Shown here: positions 38,355 through 49,913 of the stretch, piece after piece
How positions within the stretch are numbered: position 1 is the first letter of the stretch
How the letters are laid out: each line of letters opens with the position of its first letter
Source: Pseudopyrenochaeta lycopersici
Taxonomy: Eukaryota > Ascomycota > Dothideomycetes > Pleosporales > Pseudopyrenochaetaceae
DNA: 64,000 nt
NCBI GenBank assembly: GCA_003313425.1
Contig: NHZP01000014.1
Coordinates: 1,054,001-1,118,000 of the forward strand
Reading direction: 5' to 3'
The notes under the pieces: generated by a model
Told to the model about the DNA's origin: nothing
What the model saw: only the letters and a program-made list of their open reading frames with translations
Database searches by the model: none
Made by a program: the position numbers and the translations under genes

Positions 38355-41300
38355 ATGGTCGACGCACGCGAAGCTGCGAGTAAACTCTTCTCCAAGAGCC
38401 GCTGGCGGACCAAGAGCGCCTCCACCGACGATGCCCCCGCTCCACAGCCCAAGAGCAAGCCGCAAGCCAACCCGGGCCTCAACGACGACCTCAGCGACTT
38501 CCTGAAGCCCTCGACCGACAGGGCCCAGCAGCACAAGGACGCCGCCGCCGCCGCCTTCCTCAGCTCAGCCAACCGCCCACGCATCGACGTCGCCCGCGCC
38601 CAGCGATGGCCAGGCGCGCAGGAGATTATAAACAGCGCCGCCGCTGGCTCCCGAAGCCCAGGCCCCGGCGGCCTGAGGACCGGCACCCGCAAGAAGGGCC
38701 TCACCGTGAGCTTTGTGCGCACCGTCCCCGAGATCATAGGCCGTGGCGGTGACGAGTGTGAAGACCCCTCGCTGCTCGTGTCCAAGCAGAAGAACATGTC
38801 GAATTCCTCCTCCACCTCCACCTCCACCACTAGTACCGCCGCCGCCGCCGACGCCCACCGAACTGCTCAACACCCTCAAAATTCCCAGGACGACACCAAT
38901 CTCGGCACTCGGAGCAATGGCATAGGCCGCACCAGCTCGCAAACAGAGCAGAGGAACAGCCTCACACGAACCCTCACCTCTCACGGTGAATTGTCTCCGC
39001 CGCTGGGCCAGAAGCTGCAGATTGGCCAGATCAACAACTACGCAAACCCCCCGCCCCCGCCCCCGCAGCGCATGGGCCCAATGGGCCTGGGAGAGCGACC
39101 AAGAGTGCTCTCGAGAGCACCGACCGGCTTCGACAACCAGCTCGACCCTTCTGGCCGTCGGCCAAGCGTCGACTCGGCCTACTCGCAGGATTCAGACGGC
39201 TCACCGGTGCTGCTGAAGAAGCCGTCGAATCTGGAGCCAACCATCGAAGAGGAGGACGACTTTACGCCAAAGCCTCTGAAGCGCTCGCAAACAGGCTTCC
39301 AGGACCAAAAAGGCCATGTGGACCACGATCCTGGCTTTGCCGTTCCAGCCATACCACGCTTGCCTGAAATGCGCCTCGTCGAACAGGAGGATGATTCTCC
39401 ACTGGATGCAAAGGCCATGTTAGCAGACCGCTACTTGCAGAGCGAACCCGCAGAACCCAACTCATTCTCAGCGAGGGTCAAACACAAGATGCGAGCAGAC
39501 GAAGGCAGAGCGTTGCACGAAGCCGCACAGCGTGCCGCCTCTGGCCAGAGGCGGGATTCTGACTCGAGCTCGCTGCAATCATTGGATCCCGTCCACAACG
39601 GGGGAACGCCTCCATCGTCCAATCCTGCTCAAGCTATGAGAAGGTCTCCACCCCAGCCTCCTCCGCTTGACCCCTCAAGAGCTGCTTCACTACACGCCTC
39701 AGAAACCGATGATCCTCATCGATCGAGAGCACGTGGGCCCTCTCCAGGACGGAGAGCAATGCCGCCAGGCTCGTTTCCCTTGGACACGGATGCACCACCG
39801 CCATCATCAAGATCATCGCCGTATACTGTGCCTTCTACGGCCTCGCAGCCACGTGCCTCACCTGCCGTATCAATTCAGCAAACACCTTCTGTCCTGGAGA
39901 AATCTCCGTTCCCTGCCCAAACTCATGGCGGCATTCAAACTCAGTTTGAACAGGGCACGCCACACTTTTCACATTCACAAACACAACCTATGCAGCCGCC
40001 AAAGCCACCGCAGCCGTCTTTGCACACGCAGAGCACCCCGATATCGGCAGTGGCTCCATCTAGCCAAATGCCACTGCGGACTAGACCAGATCCTGGCGCA
40101 AAGATCAACCAACCCCTAGCTCGCTCAGACACAAGATTGCAAGGCGAGGCCGCATTCAAGGACTTTGCCGAGAGAGTCACGCATATGAGAGGCATATTCC
40201 AGCTAACTGCCCAGCTTGGTGGCCAGATGTACAGTTACTCTCCAATCCAGTGGCTTCGAGTTGCTACTTGGTGGTTTCTCAGAGGTCGCGCTGGCATGGA
40301 GGGCCTGATAAGAAGCCAACCAAAAACCGCAGAACCCCAACCGGAACGGCTGACTCAACCTCACGTCGACCTGGCAAAAGTCTTGTGGATCCTAACCGAA
40401 GTTGTCCCAAACCACCCTGGCTTGCAGGCGTACGCAAACCAAGCGCCTGATGCCCAAGTAGATCTGGCAAGGCAAGCCGGTGATGCAGCAAGTGCCGAGG
40501 CCTACGAGATCCGCAATGCCATCCTGCACTATATGAAACTGCTCGTTGGATCGATGAAGAAGCATCAAAGTATGCCTCCCACACAGGCTCTTATACAAGG
40601 ACAAGATCAATCAATATGGGAAGAATATCCGGCATTTGCTCCCGACGCAGCAAGCGTACTCGTCGCCGGATTGCCAAAGTCGAATTCGCTGCAGAGCGCC
40701 TCGTCGTATCAGTGCAGTTTGTCGCAGTGTATACCACTTGCTGACACCAAGACCGACTTCTGCTACTTTAGAATGTTCGTAAAATCTTCGCTGTCTACCG
40801 ACGATGCCAACACAGATCGGGCTTCCATGCCTGCTGTCATTTCTGTACTGCGATCAAAAGACGAATATCAGGTTAAACTGGCCATATGCAGTCAGAACAA
40901 CCTCATGAACATCATCGTCGGTTCGAATGCGGAAATCGGGCCAACCTGGAAAGACATCAATTGGAAGAAGCAATCCCGCCAAATCAGCGTCCAACTACGA
41001 CATGGATTTGTCCTTTCGTTGGAACTCAGTGAATCAGACTGGCGCAGCCTTTTTGCCATTGTGGACCATACGAACCGTGTGGAAACAGATCTACGAGAAC
41101 GCCGAGATGAGCGCTTTGCATGCAAGCTTTATCTTCGAGAAGCTAGTTACAAGGACCCTGCTAATCCATCAGCTTTTCCCCCTGAACGGGTGTCAGGCTG
41201 CAAGCTTATGGTTTTCCAGAGGATCGATCGTAGTAGTGAGGGCACTGGAAAGAGGAAGCTGCATCGAGGTTACAGAATGGTTCTAGTTACTGCGCAGAGC

Positions 41301-42703
41301 AACAAGCAAGTCAGCCTTGTCAACCAGGAACTAGGAACGAAACAGGAGCCTATGAATTTTGAATACATCACTGAATCTGATCAAGCGCCGGGTATGAGGC
41401 TGCTCTTCCGCGAAGAGGCGCCTGACAAGAAGCCCAAAATCTGCACAGTTCACCTCGTTTTCCAGGAGAGCAAGGACCGCAATCTTCTTTTCGGTACCTT
41501 TACCTCGATGAATATTGCCGATGGTGAGATGGCTTTTGCCCAGGTGCCCTTGAAGGCCTTTCACATTGAAAGCGCAGACCAGGCAGAAGGCTTTAGCCAA
41601 AAGGGCAGTCGGGTCTTGGAGAAGCTACAGTGGCAGGAAGCCAAGGTCGTAAACCAGGATCCAGAAGCTGCAGGACTTGAAGCGGCCCCCACAGTCATGA
41701 GTGAGAGTTTACGGATTGTCTGCCGGCACACTGCCGGTATCATCTCTGACCGTATGAACTTGGGTGCGTTTTTAAACTCAAACTGTCAGAATTGTCCTCT
41801 TGTCCCCCTTAGCTAACAACTGATCAGGTCCTGGCGAACTTCTCGTTCGCCTTCCAAACGATGGCTCGGCTGAACTGACACTTCTTCGCGAGGCACAGCA
41901 AGATCTCACTGTCGCTATTGATGGCAGTCGGACAGAACGTGGAATCCCTGACGAACTCGCTGAATTGCTCAGGACGCTTACGGCTGCGTCTACAATACGA
42001 CGTTTGACTTTTAACTCATTCAAAGATCTTCATGCTTTCCAACTCGCTGTTACTGGCTTCGATGTCAAGTTTGACGGGTACGTATGATCGCGCCTCGGGG
42101 CTTCACTTCAAATTTTAAAATTGGATGAGCCCCTGCAGCACATGTCAATCAACTTATCACTAACTTTTGTTTTCTCTCAGCATCGCCTCCACATTCTCCA
42201 TCTCTCGCCGCCGCATGGTCGTTCCCATTTACAAACAATGGACTGCCAACACGATCCGCCTACAGATTGTTGAACAGGACAACATCATCCAACTCCTCGC
42301 CTTTTTCGAAGACTTTTCTCATGCTGATGCCATGAACTTCCAGCTCCGCACCATGGACGTATTTGAGAAGAGCGACAAAGGAGGCAAGTTTGGCTTAAAG
42401 CTTGTTGACGCTAAATTCGCGCTGCCTGTTGAAGAGAGGCGGGGTGAGGGCAAGATGCAGAAAGAGGAGGGCAGATTGACGGGCTGGTCAGGGACCAAGA
42501 GACGTTTCGTGTGCTTGGATGAGATTGAGTATCCAGGAGAGCACGACGATATTTTGATTCAATTTGAATCTGCGGAAAGTAAGTGGAATTTTGTGCAGCT
42601 GGCAATAGACGAAACTAACATGTGAAAAGCACGCGATCAATTCGCCAATGCGCTGCCGGCGGCTACTATGGAACGCAAGTTTACCGTCCGCAGAAAGATC
42701 TAG
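38355..42703 (+). CDS. Large conserved-looking protein of unknown function
   Basis: Four exons: 38355-41763, 41828-42077, 42181-42578 and 42630-42703; introns of 64, 103 and 51 nt; 1376 residues. The first half is disordered (Ser/Pro/Gln-rich, with poly-Ala, PPPPPPQ and repeated Ser runs). It carries short conserved-looking pieces such as RKKGLTVSFVRTVPEIIGRGGDECEDPSLL. From about residue 590 the protein becomes ordered. LARSDTRLQGEAAFKDFAERVTHMRGIFQLT is followed by a long mixed alpha/beta region (WLRVATWWFLRGRAGME, MRLLFREEAPDKKP), and the end (KFTVRRKI) is reached only through the three small introns. I see no signal peptide, membrane segment or catalytic motif. Beta-strand-rich stretches near the C terminus could be PH-like, but that is a guess. 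Confidence 0.8.
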
Positions 42704-43768
42704 GCGGATCACTCATTAGACCGACGCGCGATCAGCGACACAGTATACTTCAACTAATTTAGCTACATCATACTCCTGGTTTCCATACAATCCTCATCCT
42801 TTGTCACCAGATACACGCTGTTCACTGGCCTCTTCAGGCAGGCCCCGAAATTCGATATCATTTCTTTTGTATTACTTTGGCCCATTGCACGATGCAGTTC
42901 TTCCTCACTCGATCAGTCCAAATGGAAACAGGCGGTTATCCCTTTTTGATATGGCGTTATGGTCTTGCATCATGATATCACTATGAGCATTTGATGGTTA
43001 GGGAATGGCACTGGGCACAGATTGTTATCATTTTGCAGGTAGGGCATTGCGTGTTTGCTTGTGGGCTGTCGTCTGATGCATACTGTCTGATATGTGCACG
43101 AGGGATCGGCGCAGTCTTGTACATCCCTCACCAGACGAAAGAAAAATGATACTAGGGAAGCATATAAGAGAGAGATTTCAGAACGAACAAGTGGAGATGA
43201 TCGACCCACTATACTTTTATATTGATGCGTCTGTGGAAGTAGTCGTGTCATAGCAATAGTCCATCAAGGCTACACGACATCGTCCCGAATGTATACGCCT
43301 ACTTCGATTTTACCATTTACAGTATTGTGATTCTTTGGAATTAAAAGCCATTACCAAACAGTCCGAATGTGAGTGTCCGTATTTTATGAACGTTGGTCTA
43401 TCTGGTGAACATCATCGAAGCTCAGCTCAATCAACTCCAGACACTCGAAATCGAATATCCATACCTGTATCGGATTCTTGAGTATTTTGCATTCTACATT
43501 CAGATCTCTAGGATGGACTTATTTAGGTCAAGCATGGAAGGGTTCCGAAATCGAGGTCTCTGAGAGAAAAGTTGGGTTCTCGGATTTCCGCCTATAATCC
43601 AGCTCACGGCGGCCAATTGACAGGTACGGCTGTCAAGATAGATTTTGGGTCGAGCTGTTTGATCGTATCAGCTCAGAAAGAAAAAGAAGTCTATTGGCGT
43701 GTATTAAATAGCTATACAATGGTATCAAACGAAACTTTTAAACGGAAAATTTTCCGTCTTCTGCCAAT
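42704..43768. other. Intergenic between convergent unknown gene and tyrosinase
   Basis: About 1.06 kb between two convergent stops. AT-rich, short frames only; presumed 3' UTRs and spacer. Confidence 0.5.
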
Positions 43769-45116
43769 CTATGCATAGATGTAGCAAAATGGCCCTGCTA
43801 AAGTATGCGAAGCGTCTCTGATCGTTACGTCCGGTACACCAATATAACCCATAGTAATCACATCGTCCAGCGTTGCATTTCGGCTTGGCGGCTGGTTGTT
43901 TATCGTGATTGTTCCTCCGAGAGCGTACTGCCTTTTTGCCAAGTCTTGATTCTGCCACGTCCACCAAGTTCGATCAATCATGGCGTGGTGGAGGAAGAAG
44001 GCTGGATCGCCGGGCGATGCGAACAAATCACCGCCTGGGTCACCCCCAATGGTGAAATGGCCGCCAGTATGAACGCCGAGGAAGCCGGCCGCAAAGTCAC
44101 CTTGCATAGTGGTTGAGAAAGCAAGAAAGTCTTTGCTGTTCTTGATGAGCGAAGCCACTTCGGAGTCGGTAGTTGAGGCCGATGCGACTTTGGACATGTC
44201 GCGGCGGAGACAACGCGGGTTGTAGCCCAGGCCAGTGAACTCGGGATTCGGGTTGAGGCCTTCTAAGCTAGGGGCTACGGGACCGAGATTAATGGTCCAG
44301 CTGTTACATTTGTTAGTATTAGGTTCTACTCTATTCTTGTATGGTGTAAAGCGAAGAGCACTCACTCCTTGAAGGGTCCCGACTTGACACAACCTCCGCC
44401 GTTTGCGGGTGGAAGTTTAATGAAGCATGCATCTGCGCTTGGGATGCAAGTTCCATTGCGCCCAGCGACATATTCTCCATCACCTGACATGCTGTAGTCA
44501 CTGCCGTCAAATGTTGGAGACTTGAGAGGATCGCTGGCCCACCAAGGCCAGTTGTAGTAGGGCTGATAGCCCTTGTAGCCGCACTCATTCCGCAGCACCT
44601 GCTCGTATGCCCAAGTGAAGTAACGATGCCACGTTAAAAAGTTTCCCTACAAAATTTAAATCAAAATGCGTCGAAGTCATGACTATGGTTAGACATACCG
44701 TTCCATGTATCGATAATGTTTGGTTGATGTGAGTGGCAACAAAGTCATCGTACCGGTTCTTCGCTCCAGCAGCAATTCCAGCGGGTGTCTTTGCTGGTTT
44801 CTTTGCAAGACATTTGACGGCGTTGATGTAGTCTGTCTTCTCCCATGGTGCTAACGTCGACCTGAAAAATAGTTAGATGCAGATTCCGAAATGGAATGGT
44901 TCCGTCCAGGGAGTGTATTTACCATTCTCTCCGAATAGCTGTGGTACCAAGGGTACACTTCTGCGGGTTCGGATAACCATTTTTTGCCACCTGAAAGCCA
45001 AGATTGAGAACACCTATCGCAGCGAGAGCATCGCTCTCAAACACAGTTCGGGCTTCAAGTGGAGCGGCGCCCACACTGCCGAGAAGCGCAGCTGCCACTA
45101 TACTTGAGGCCTTCAT
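43769..45116 (-). CDS. Secreted tyrosinase (type-3 copper phenol oxidase)
   Basis: Hydroxylates or oxidises monophenols and diphenols at a dinuclear copper site, supplying quinones for melanin-like polymers. Exons 44923-45116, 44699-44861, 44366-44646 and 43769-44300; introns of 61, 52 and 65 nt; 389 residues. Residues 1-17 form a signal peptide (ending VGAAP). CuA ligands: H109 and H117 in THINQTLSIHGTG and H126 in LTWHRYFTWAYE. CuB: H290 and H294 in VHTGGHFTIGG, and the His pair at about 317-318 in FFLHHAMIDRTWW. The length is shorter than cytosolic fungal tyrosinases with a C-terminal cap domain, and it matches the short secreted ascomycete type. Catechol-oxidase-only activity is also possible. 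All exon phases join without a stop. Confidence 0.92.
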
Positions 45117-48100
45117 AGTATGAAGCGCACGAGGAGTGAATGTTGATCGGAATGACTCTCAGTAGCCACCTCAGTATGCAACTACTGTATTCAGGCGAAC
45201 CTAGTAAATGGCGCGGGCCGTGGCTGATTAAGGCGCAACGGGGAAGTTAAATGAAGCGCCCAAGAATATCGGACACGATTCTGAAGGAATGTGGCGAGCC
45301 TAAGTACAACCGAGGGTGTTGGTTTGGGATCAAGGAAGTCTTTATACCAACTATCTACTCGCGTCCTACAGCAACAGAGATGTCCTTGTCCCTTCGTTCC
45401 CCACATGGGACACGCGTGGCAAACATGGAAAGTTAGCGCGCCAACACCCTGGGCGTACCCCTCGTTGGGTACCTTAGAGCGATTAGGAATGGCGAAGTTT
45501 TCTTAGGCACTCATGAGTGGTTGAATATAGCATCGACGCCTGCGTGTTGGTTCTGCACGGTATCGTATTCAGCAGGCTTTACCCTTTTTGGCTATTTCAA
45601 ACCAGCAGACCTTTAAGATCCGAGTCTTGCACCTCGCAAATTGAATACCGACGCCAGGGCGAGTATTGAAAGCGATGGAACGCCCGTGCAAGACGTTAAT
45701 TGAGGGTTAGGAGGGCCCACTGAGGTGCGCCGGGGCGAGAGCGAAAGTGGGTGAACGGTAAATTAGTTCGTAAAAAGCCTCGGGACAAATGCTTAGCTGT
45801 TCGATCGCCCAATGAAATAGTCTAACGGCCTTTCTCAAATAGATCTTGACGCCGAATGTTCGAAAATCGAATGGGACGGGAGGCGTTCGGGTACAAGTCC
45901 GCCTTCTAGTAGCGCCGGCTTCATTTGGCCGATGGACAGTCGAGCCACCTTCAGTTTACATGACGGTGGTCAGTCAGCCCAAAATCATGCAATATTCTTC
46001 ATGCGAGGGTCTTTGCGATAAGCCCACCGTAAAGGTCGTCTTGGGGTGCGTTTATTTTTACGATCTTAAAAAGATCTTGAATTTGCAAGGTTCGCGTGTA
46101 TGGAAATTCCAACCCTCAGCGACGAGTCGAAACCTTGGGCGTCCCGAGAAAATGGGGTATCAAAAGTTCATTTCAGTCTCATACGCAATTCATGGAGTCA
46201 AAAAACCAACGGCTGGTAAAATTAAGAGTGAATCAAATTCTCGCCACGGTTTGGTTAGCATTATCTGGGACGGCATTCGGTCAAGCTACTACATAGGACT
46301 CGGCCCCCTGTGGACTACGTCACCTCGGAAATTTCCCGCCCTGCAAGGGTGCTTCGTTTGAGGTACGAGCCGAGAAAGAAAGAGACATGAAGAGGGTCGC
46401 CATACCTCAATCGCCGGCAGTCTCCCCAAAAATTTCGCAGTACCCGCCCTTGCTAGCAAGTTGTATTGTACCGCGAGTGGACATGGGGAACGCGAACACA
46501 TGGCTTGAGAAGGATGTTGGTTGATTCTTGACGAGGTATAGAGACATGCAACATCTTCAATATGGTTACACTTCGTTCCACTCCTGTGGATGCACATTTG
46601 GGCACAGATCAATCAGAGTTGCTTCCTAGAATATAAGCGCAAGTGTGAAGCTGCCAACATGTGGGTCCCTGTATCACGTGTATGCTCCACATCTGTATGG
46701 ACGAGTTCGTCCGCGAGAGCCGCACGGTGTGTGCAAATCACAGCGTGAATCTTGGTAGGGGTCCATATTCTCAGGAGCTGCAGGCCACCTGGTCGCGGAC
46801 TTCGTACGTGTCTCTGCCGAGAAACAGGGTCCATTGCGCCACCAGCTGGGGAACCATCGATCCGTAATGAGAGGCACGGGAAACTCGAACCAACCCAACG
46901 CGACACTAACATTCACATACAGGACCATTACTGACGTACTAACGGCAGGAGGGATAGTCAGGCTAACCACAACCCAAGGTCCACCTTGTTTGAACCACTT
47001 GTACGTAACCATTCGTCCTCCGCCCATCGGAATTCTACGGACTTCCCTGCAAGGTGCAATGCAGCTCTCTGCATGTGCAGCACCCCTGGTAATCATTGGA
47101 GGCCCAAAGTGTGCCACTGTGGACTGTCCCACATCCTGTACCTCCCGCACCTCCCGCAACCGATGTCGCTACACGAAAGTAACCCGTAGTGCTCCCATTA
47201 CTTCCGAAATGTCCTCGTTCAATACAGGTTATCTACCGGTACATGCTTTGATTTAATTCGAAACTTCCCAGATGTCAGGGCCCTATGCCTTGCACTTGAA
47301 CCATTAGACATACCGGGTATACTCGAGAACTCTAGGTATCTGCATCATGTCTCCAGGAGCTTGTTCTGCAGCCAAAGAACAAGCTGGTTGGCACGATGCC
47401 CAAGGCGGTCAAGCCTTTATCGATCCGCCGCTTTGGCCTCCCTGTAACTATTCGACACTGTTCGAGTCTGAGTCGTATTCAGCAGTTATATTCGTTGCTT
47501 CCATGAGTTTCGCTCTTGACACAAGGCTAAATATGCGCTCCCGGCATGCCATGTGAACGCTGCGAGAACAAGATATATAGCTTGTGCGTAAATTATGTCA
47601 ACACGAAAAGTAACAATATCCACTGTCAAATGCATCCCGGAACATTAATGTCTGTAGACGCACGAGATATGAGAAACACTTGTCTTTTCTACACAGGCTT
47701 CAAAAAACCGAAGATTCAGGAGCGACCACTATGGTCAAGGTTGAGTGTTTGGTACTTCTACCCAACAAGCAATACCTGCAGCGAGGCGAAGCGCTTTCTG
47801 CCCAAGTGGCTGAGTCCGGGACCATGATACGGGTTTGCAGGATTAGGATGACCATGCAACAATTTCGTCCTCAAACTCAGTTTGATTCCGCTATACTCGT
47901 TTCTCATTAGCACTCCCAGTACCTGGCCGTTGGCCCAGCAAGGTGGCACAATGCTCTAAAATGATGTGGGCTAGCTTCCCGGAACGATATCGCCGGACAA
48001 CGATCAAGGCAGGTATTATCCAGCTCATACACGGACTCGTCGCCTATTACAGCTCATGCCGGCAAGCTCTGAGGCTTGAAGTCCGTGTCTGCTGCAAGCC

Positions 48101-48389
48101 ATACGACTGCAGCCGAGAGCCCCACAGAGTGCATGAGGTCGAGTGTAAGAAGCCACAGTTAACCAACCACTGCCTCCTATTTTCCAGGTCTCCTTGCTAT
48201 GGTAACTACTTTAAGCAGCTGATCGACTAGTCGATCTATGCCCTTATATCGTACCCTTAGCCCAGATCCGAACGAATCTTGTCCGATCACTTTCTTCCAG
48301 AAGTACCAGCGCTGTACAAAGTACGCCTACCTCATGACCACATCAATCTCTGCGCTGTCGATCCACGATCCTCTTCGACCATTTACACA
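45117..48389. other. Gene-poor 3.3-kb stretch
   Basis: Lies between the tyrosinase promoter and the PTH11-like gene. Frames up to about 170 codons occur on both strands, but their translations show no motif, signal peptide or family resemblance, and the reading frames disagree with each other. I see no terminal inverted repeats or transposase remnant. The first few hundred bases should include the tyrosinase promoter. Decayed or repeat-derived DNA is possible. Confidence 0.5.
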
Positions 48390-49913
48390 ATGGATTCAAG
48401 ATGGGACAATCTTTTACAACGGCAAGCGGTTTTAGAGCCGCGGCTCACATCAGAAGAGATGGAATTTAACAATTCACCTCAAATCCTCTCCATCACTGGT
48501 TCATTTTTCGCGGCCGCAGCTGTAATTGTCATACTACGATGCTACGTCCGTATCAATATGCTCAAGGTGTTCGGAGTCGATGACTATATAATGCTCGTCG
48601 CAATGGTAAGTGCGCGTTTGTTTTCAATCACTCGGAAACCCTCTGACAACTTTTCTACATAGGCATTGTGCACCGCAACTTTTGTTTGCTTCAAACTTCG
48701 CACAGACTATGGTCTCGGCATGCATATGGCGGTGCTCGTTCTGGATCCGGTGAAATTCACAAACTACTTGAAAGCTATTTATGTACAATCGCTGTTAATT
48801 ATGGTTGGCATATCTGCCGTCAAGGTCTCAATCGCTTTCAGCCTTTTACGCCTTTCAGTTCAGCGGACTTACGCTCGAATCCTTTACGGAAGCGTAGCTT
48901 TCATTGTGATAATGACCATCGCCTGCGCTGGAACACTCATCTTCCAATGCTTGCCGGTTGAAGCAGCCTGGGACCTCTCATTAAGACCTCCCCCAGCTGG
49001 GACAGGTGATGCAAAGTGCTATAGCATAACCATCTTCCGTAATCTGGGACTTATGAATAGCTGTGAGTTATTAGCGTCTTCTGAGTTTCTGTATGTGCTG
49101 AATTTTCGCAGCGTTTAACATTGTCACCGACATCCTTTTCGCGTCACTCCCAATCCCGCTGATCTGGCGATTACAATTAAGGTATATGGCTATGCATACC
49201 AAACTAGTGTTAATTTGAATCATGCTAACTTCTGTAGTGCGTATACCTCTTCTTCCGTTCCCGACCAATGTGCCCTATAAAGGGAACTTCGCCTTCTCTA
49301 GTACCCTCGAATATTTGCACCAACTTTGTGGGTAGACGCTAATTTTCTACATTTGCTTGCAGACGTTCGGACGAAAATCTCTCTTATCGCCATCCTTAGC
49401 TTAGGATGGTTCGCATGTGCCGCTGCAATCGTCAAAACAGTCAAACAATGGACTGTCCTCACGGATCCGGATTCGACTGTTGAAGACTCCTTCAATGTGT
49501 GGGCTTATATTGAATTCACTGTTGGCATAATCGCCGCCTCCCTCCCAACCCTGAAACCTCTCTTCAATTGGTTTCTAGAAACGGCGCGCGCTATCACGTC
49601 GGGTTCACGAACGTTGGGTGGAAGTTACAAAATCAATGGGCCTAATACGCGAGGTGGATATCAGAATAAGACTGAATCATGGAACAACAACAGCGTCGCA
49701 ATGCATAGTTATCCCAGTAAAGGCGAAGCTTCCTCAGCTAACTCCGATAATCCGTACCACGTCAAAATTACAACCCAGCCAACAGGGCTGGCAGACAAAG
49801 AGGGCTGGGAAGCGCAAAGAAAAGGCAGCGACGAGAGCATCATCCCTTTACAACCTCTTCACCCACTGAGCACAAAGGGCATCGTCAGAACAAGAGAAGT
49901 CACCGTTGTGTGA
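48390..49913 (+). CDS. Rhodopsin-fold (PTH11-like) seven-transmembrane protein
   Basis: Integral membrane protein of the fungal rhodopsin-like/PTH11-type family, often treated as candidate GPCRs. Exons 48390-48605, 48663-49062, 49112-49181, then a probable short exon 49238-49269, then 49363-49913, giving about 422 residues. Visible features: FGVDDYIMLVAM at the second helix; a helix near SLLIMVGISAVKVSIAFSLL; the loop cysteine motif QCLPVEAAWDLS...KCYS; FNIVTDILFASLPIPLIWRLQL; VRTKISLIAILSLGWFACAAAIVK; and a final helix near IEFTVGIIAASLPTLKPL. The C-terminal tail of about 120 residues is cytosolic and Ser/Asn-rich. No CFEM domain precedes helix 1. The 49238-49269 exon is needed to restore phase but inserts about ten odd residues, so that junction is uncertain. 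Confidence 0.75.

Noticed and set aside
45890..45930. tRNA-like segment (gttcgggtacaagtcc)
   Set aside because: It resembles a T-arm by eye, but no matching acceptor stem, D-arm or anticodon arm could be assembled around it.
45846..47256. Several open frames of 100-171 codons in the 45-48 kb stretch
   Set aside because: Frames overlap on both strands, lack domains and start context, and give no consistent exon chain.
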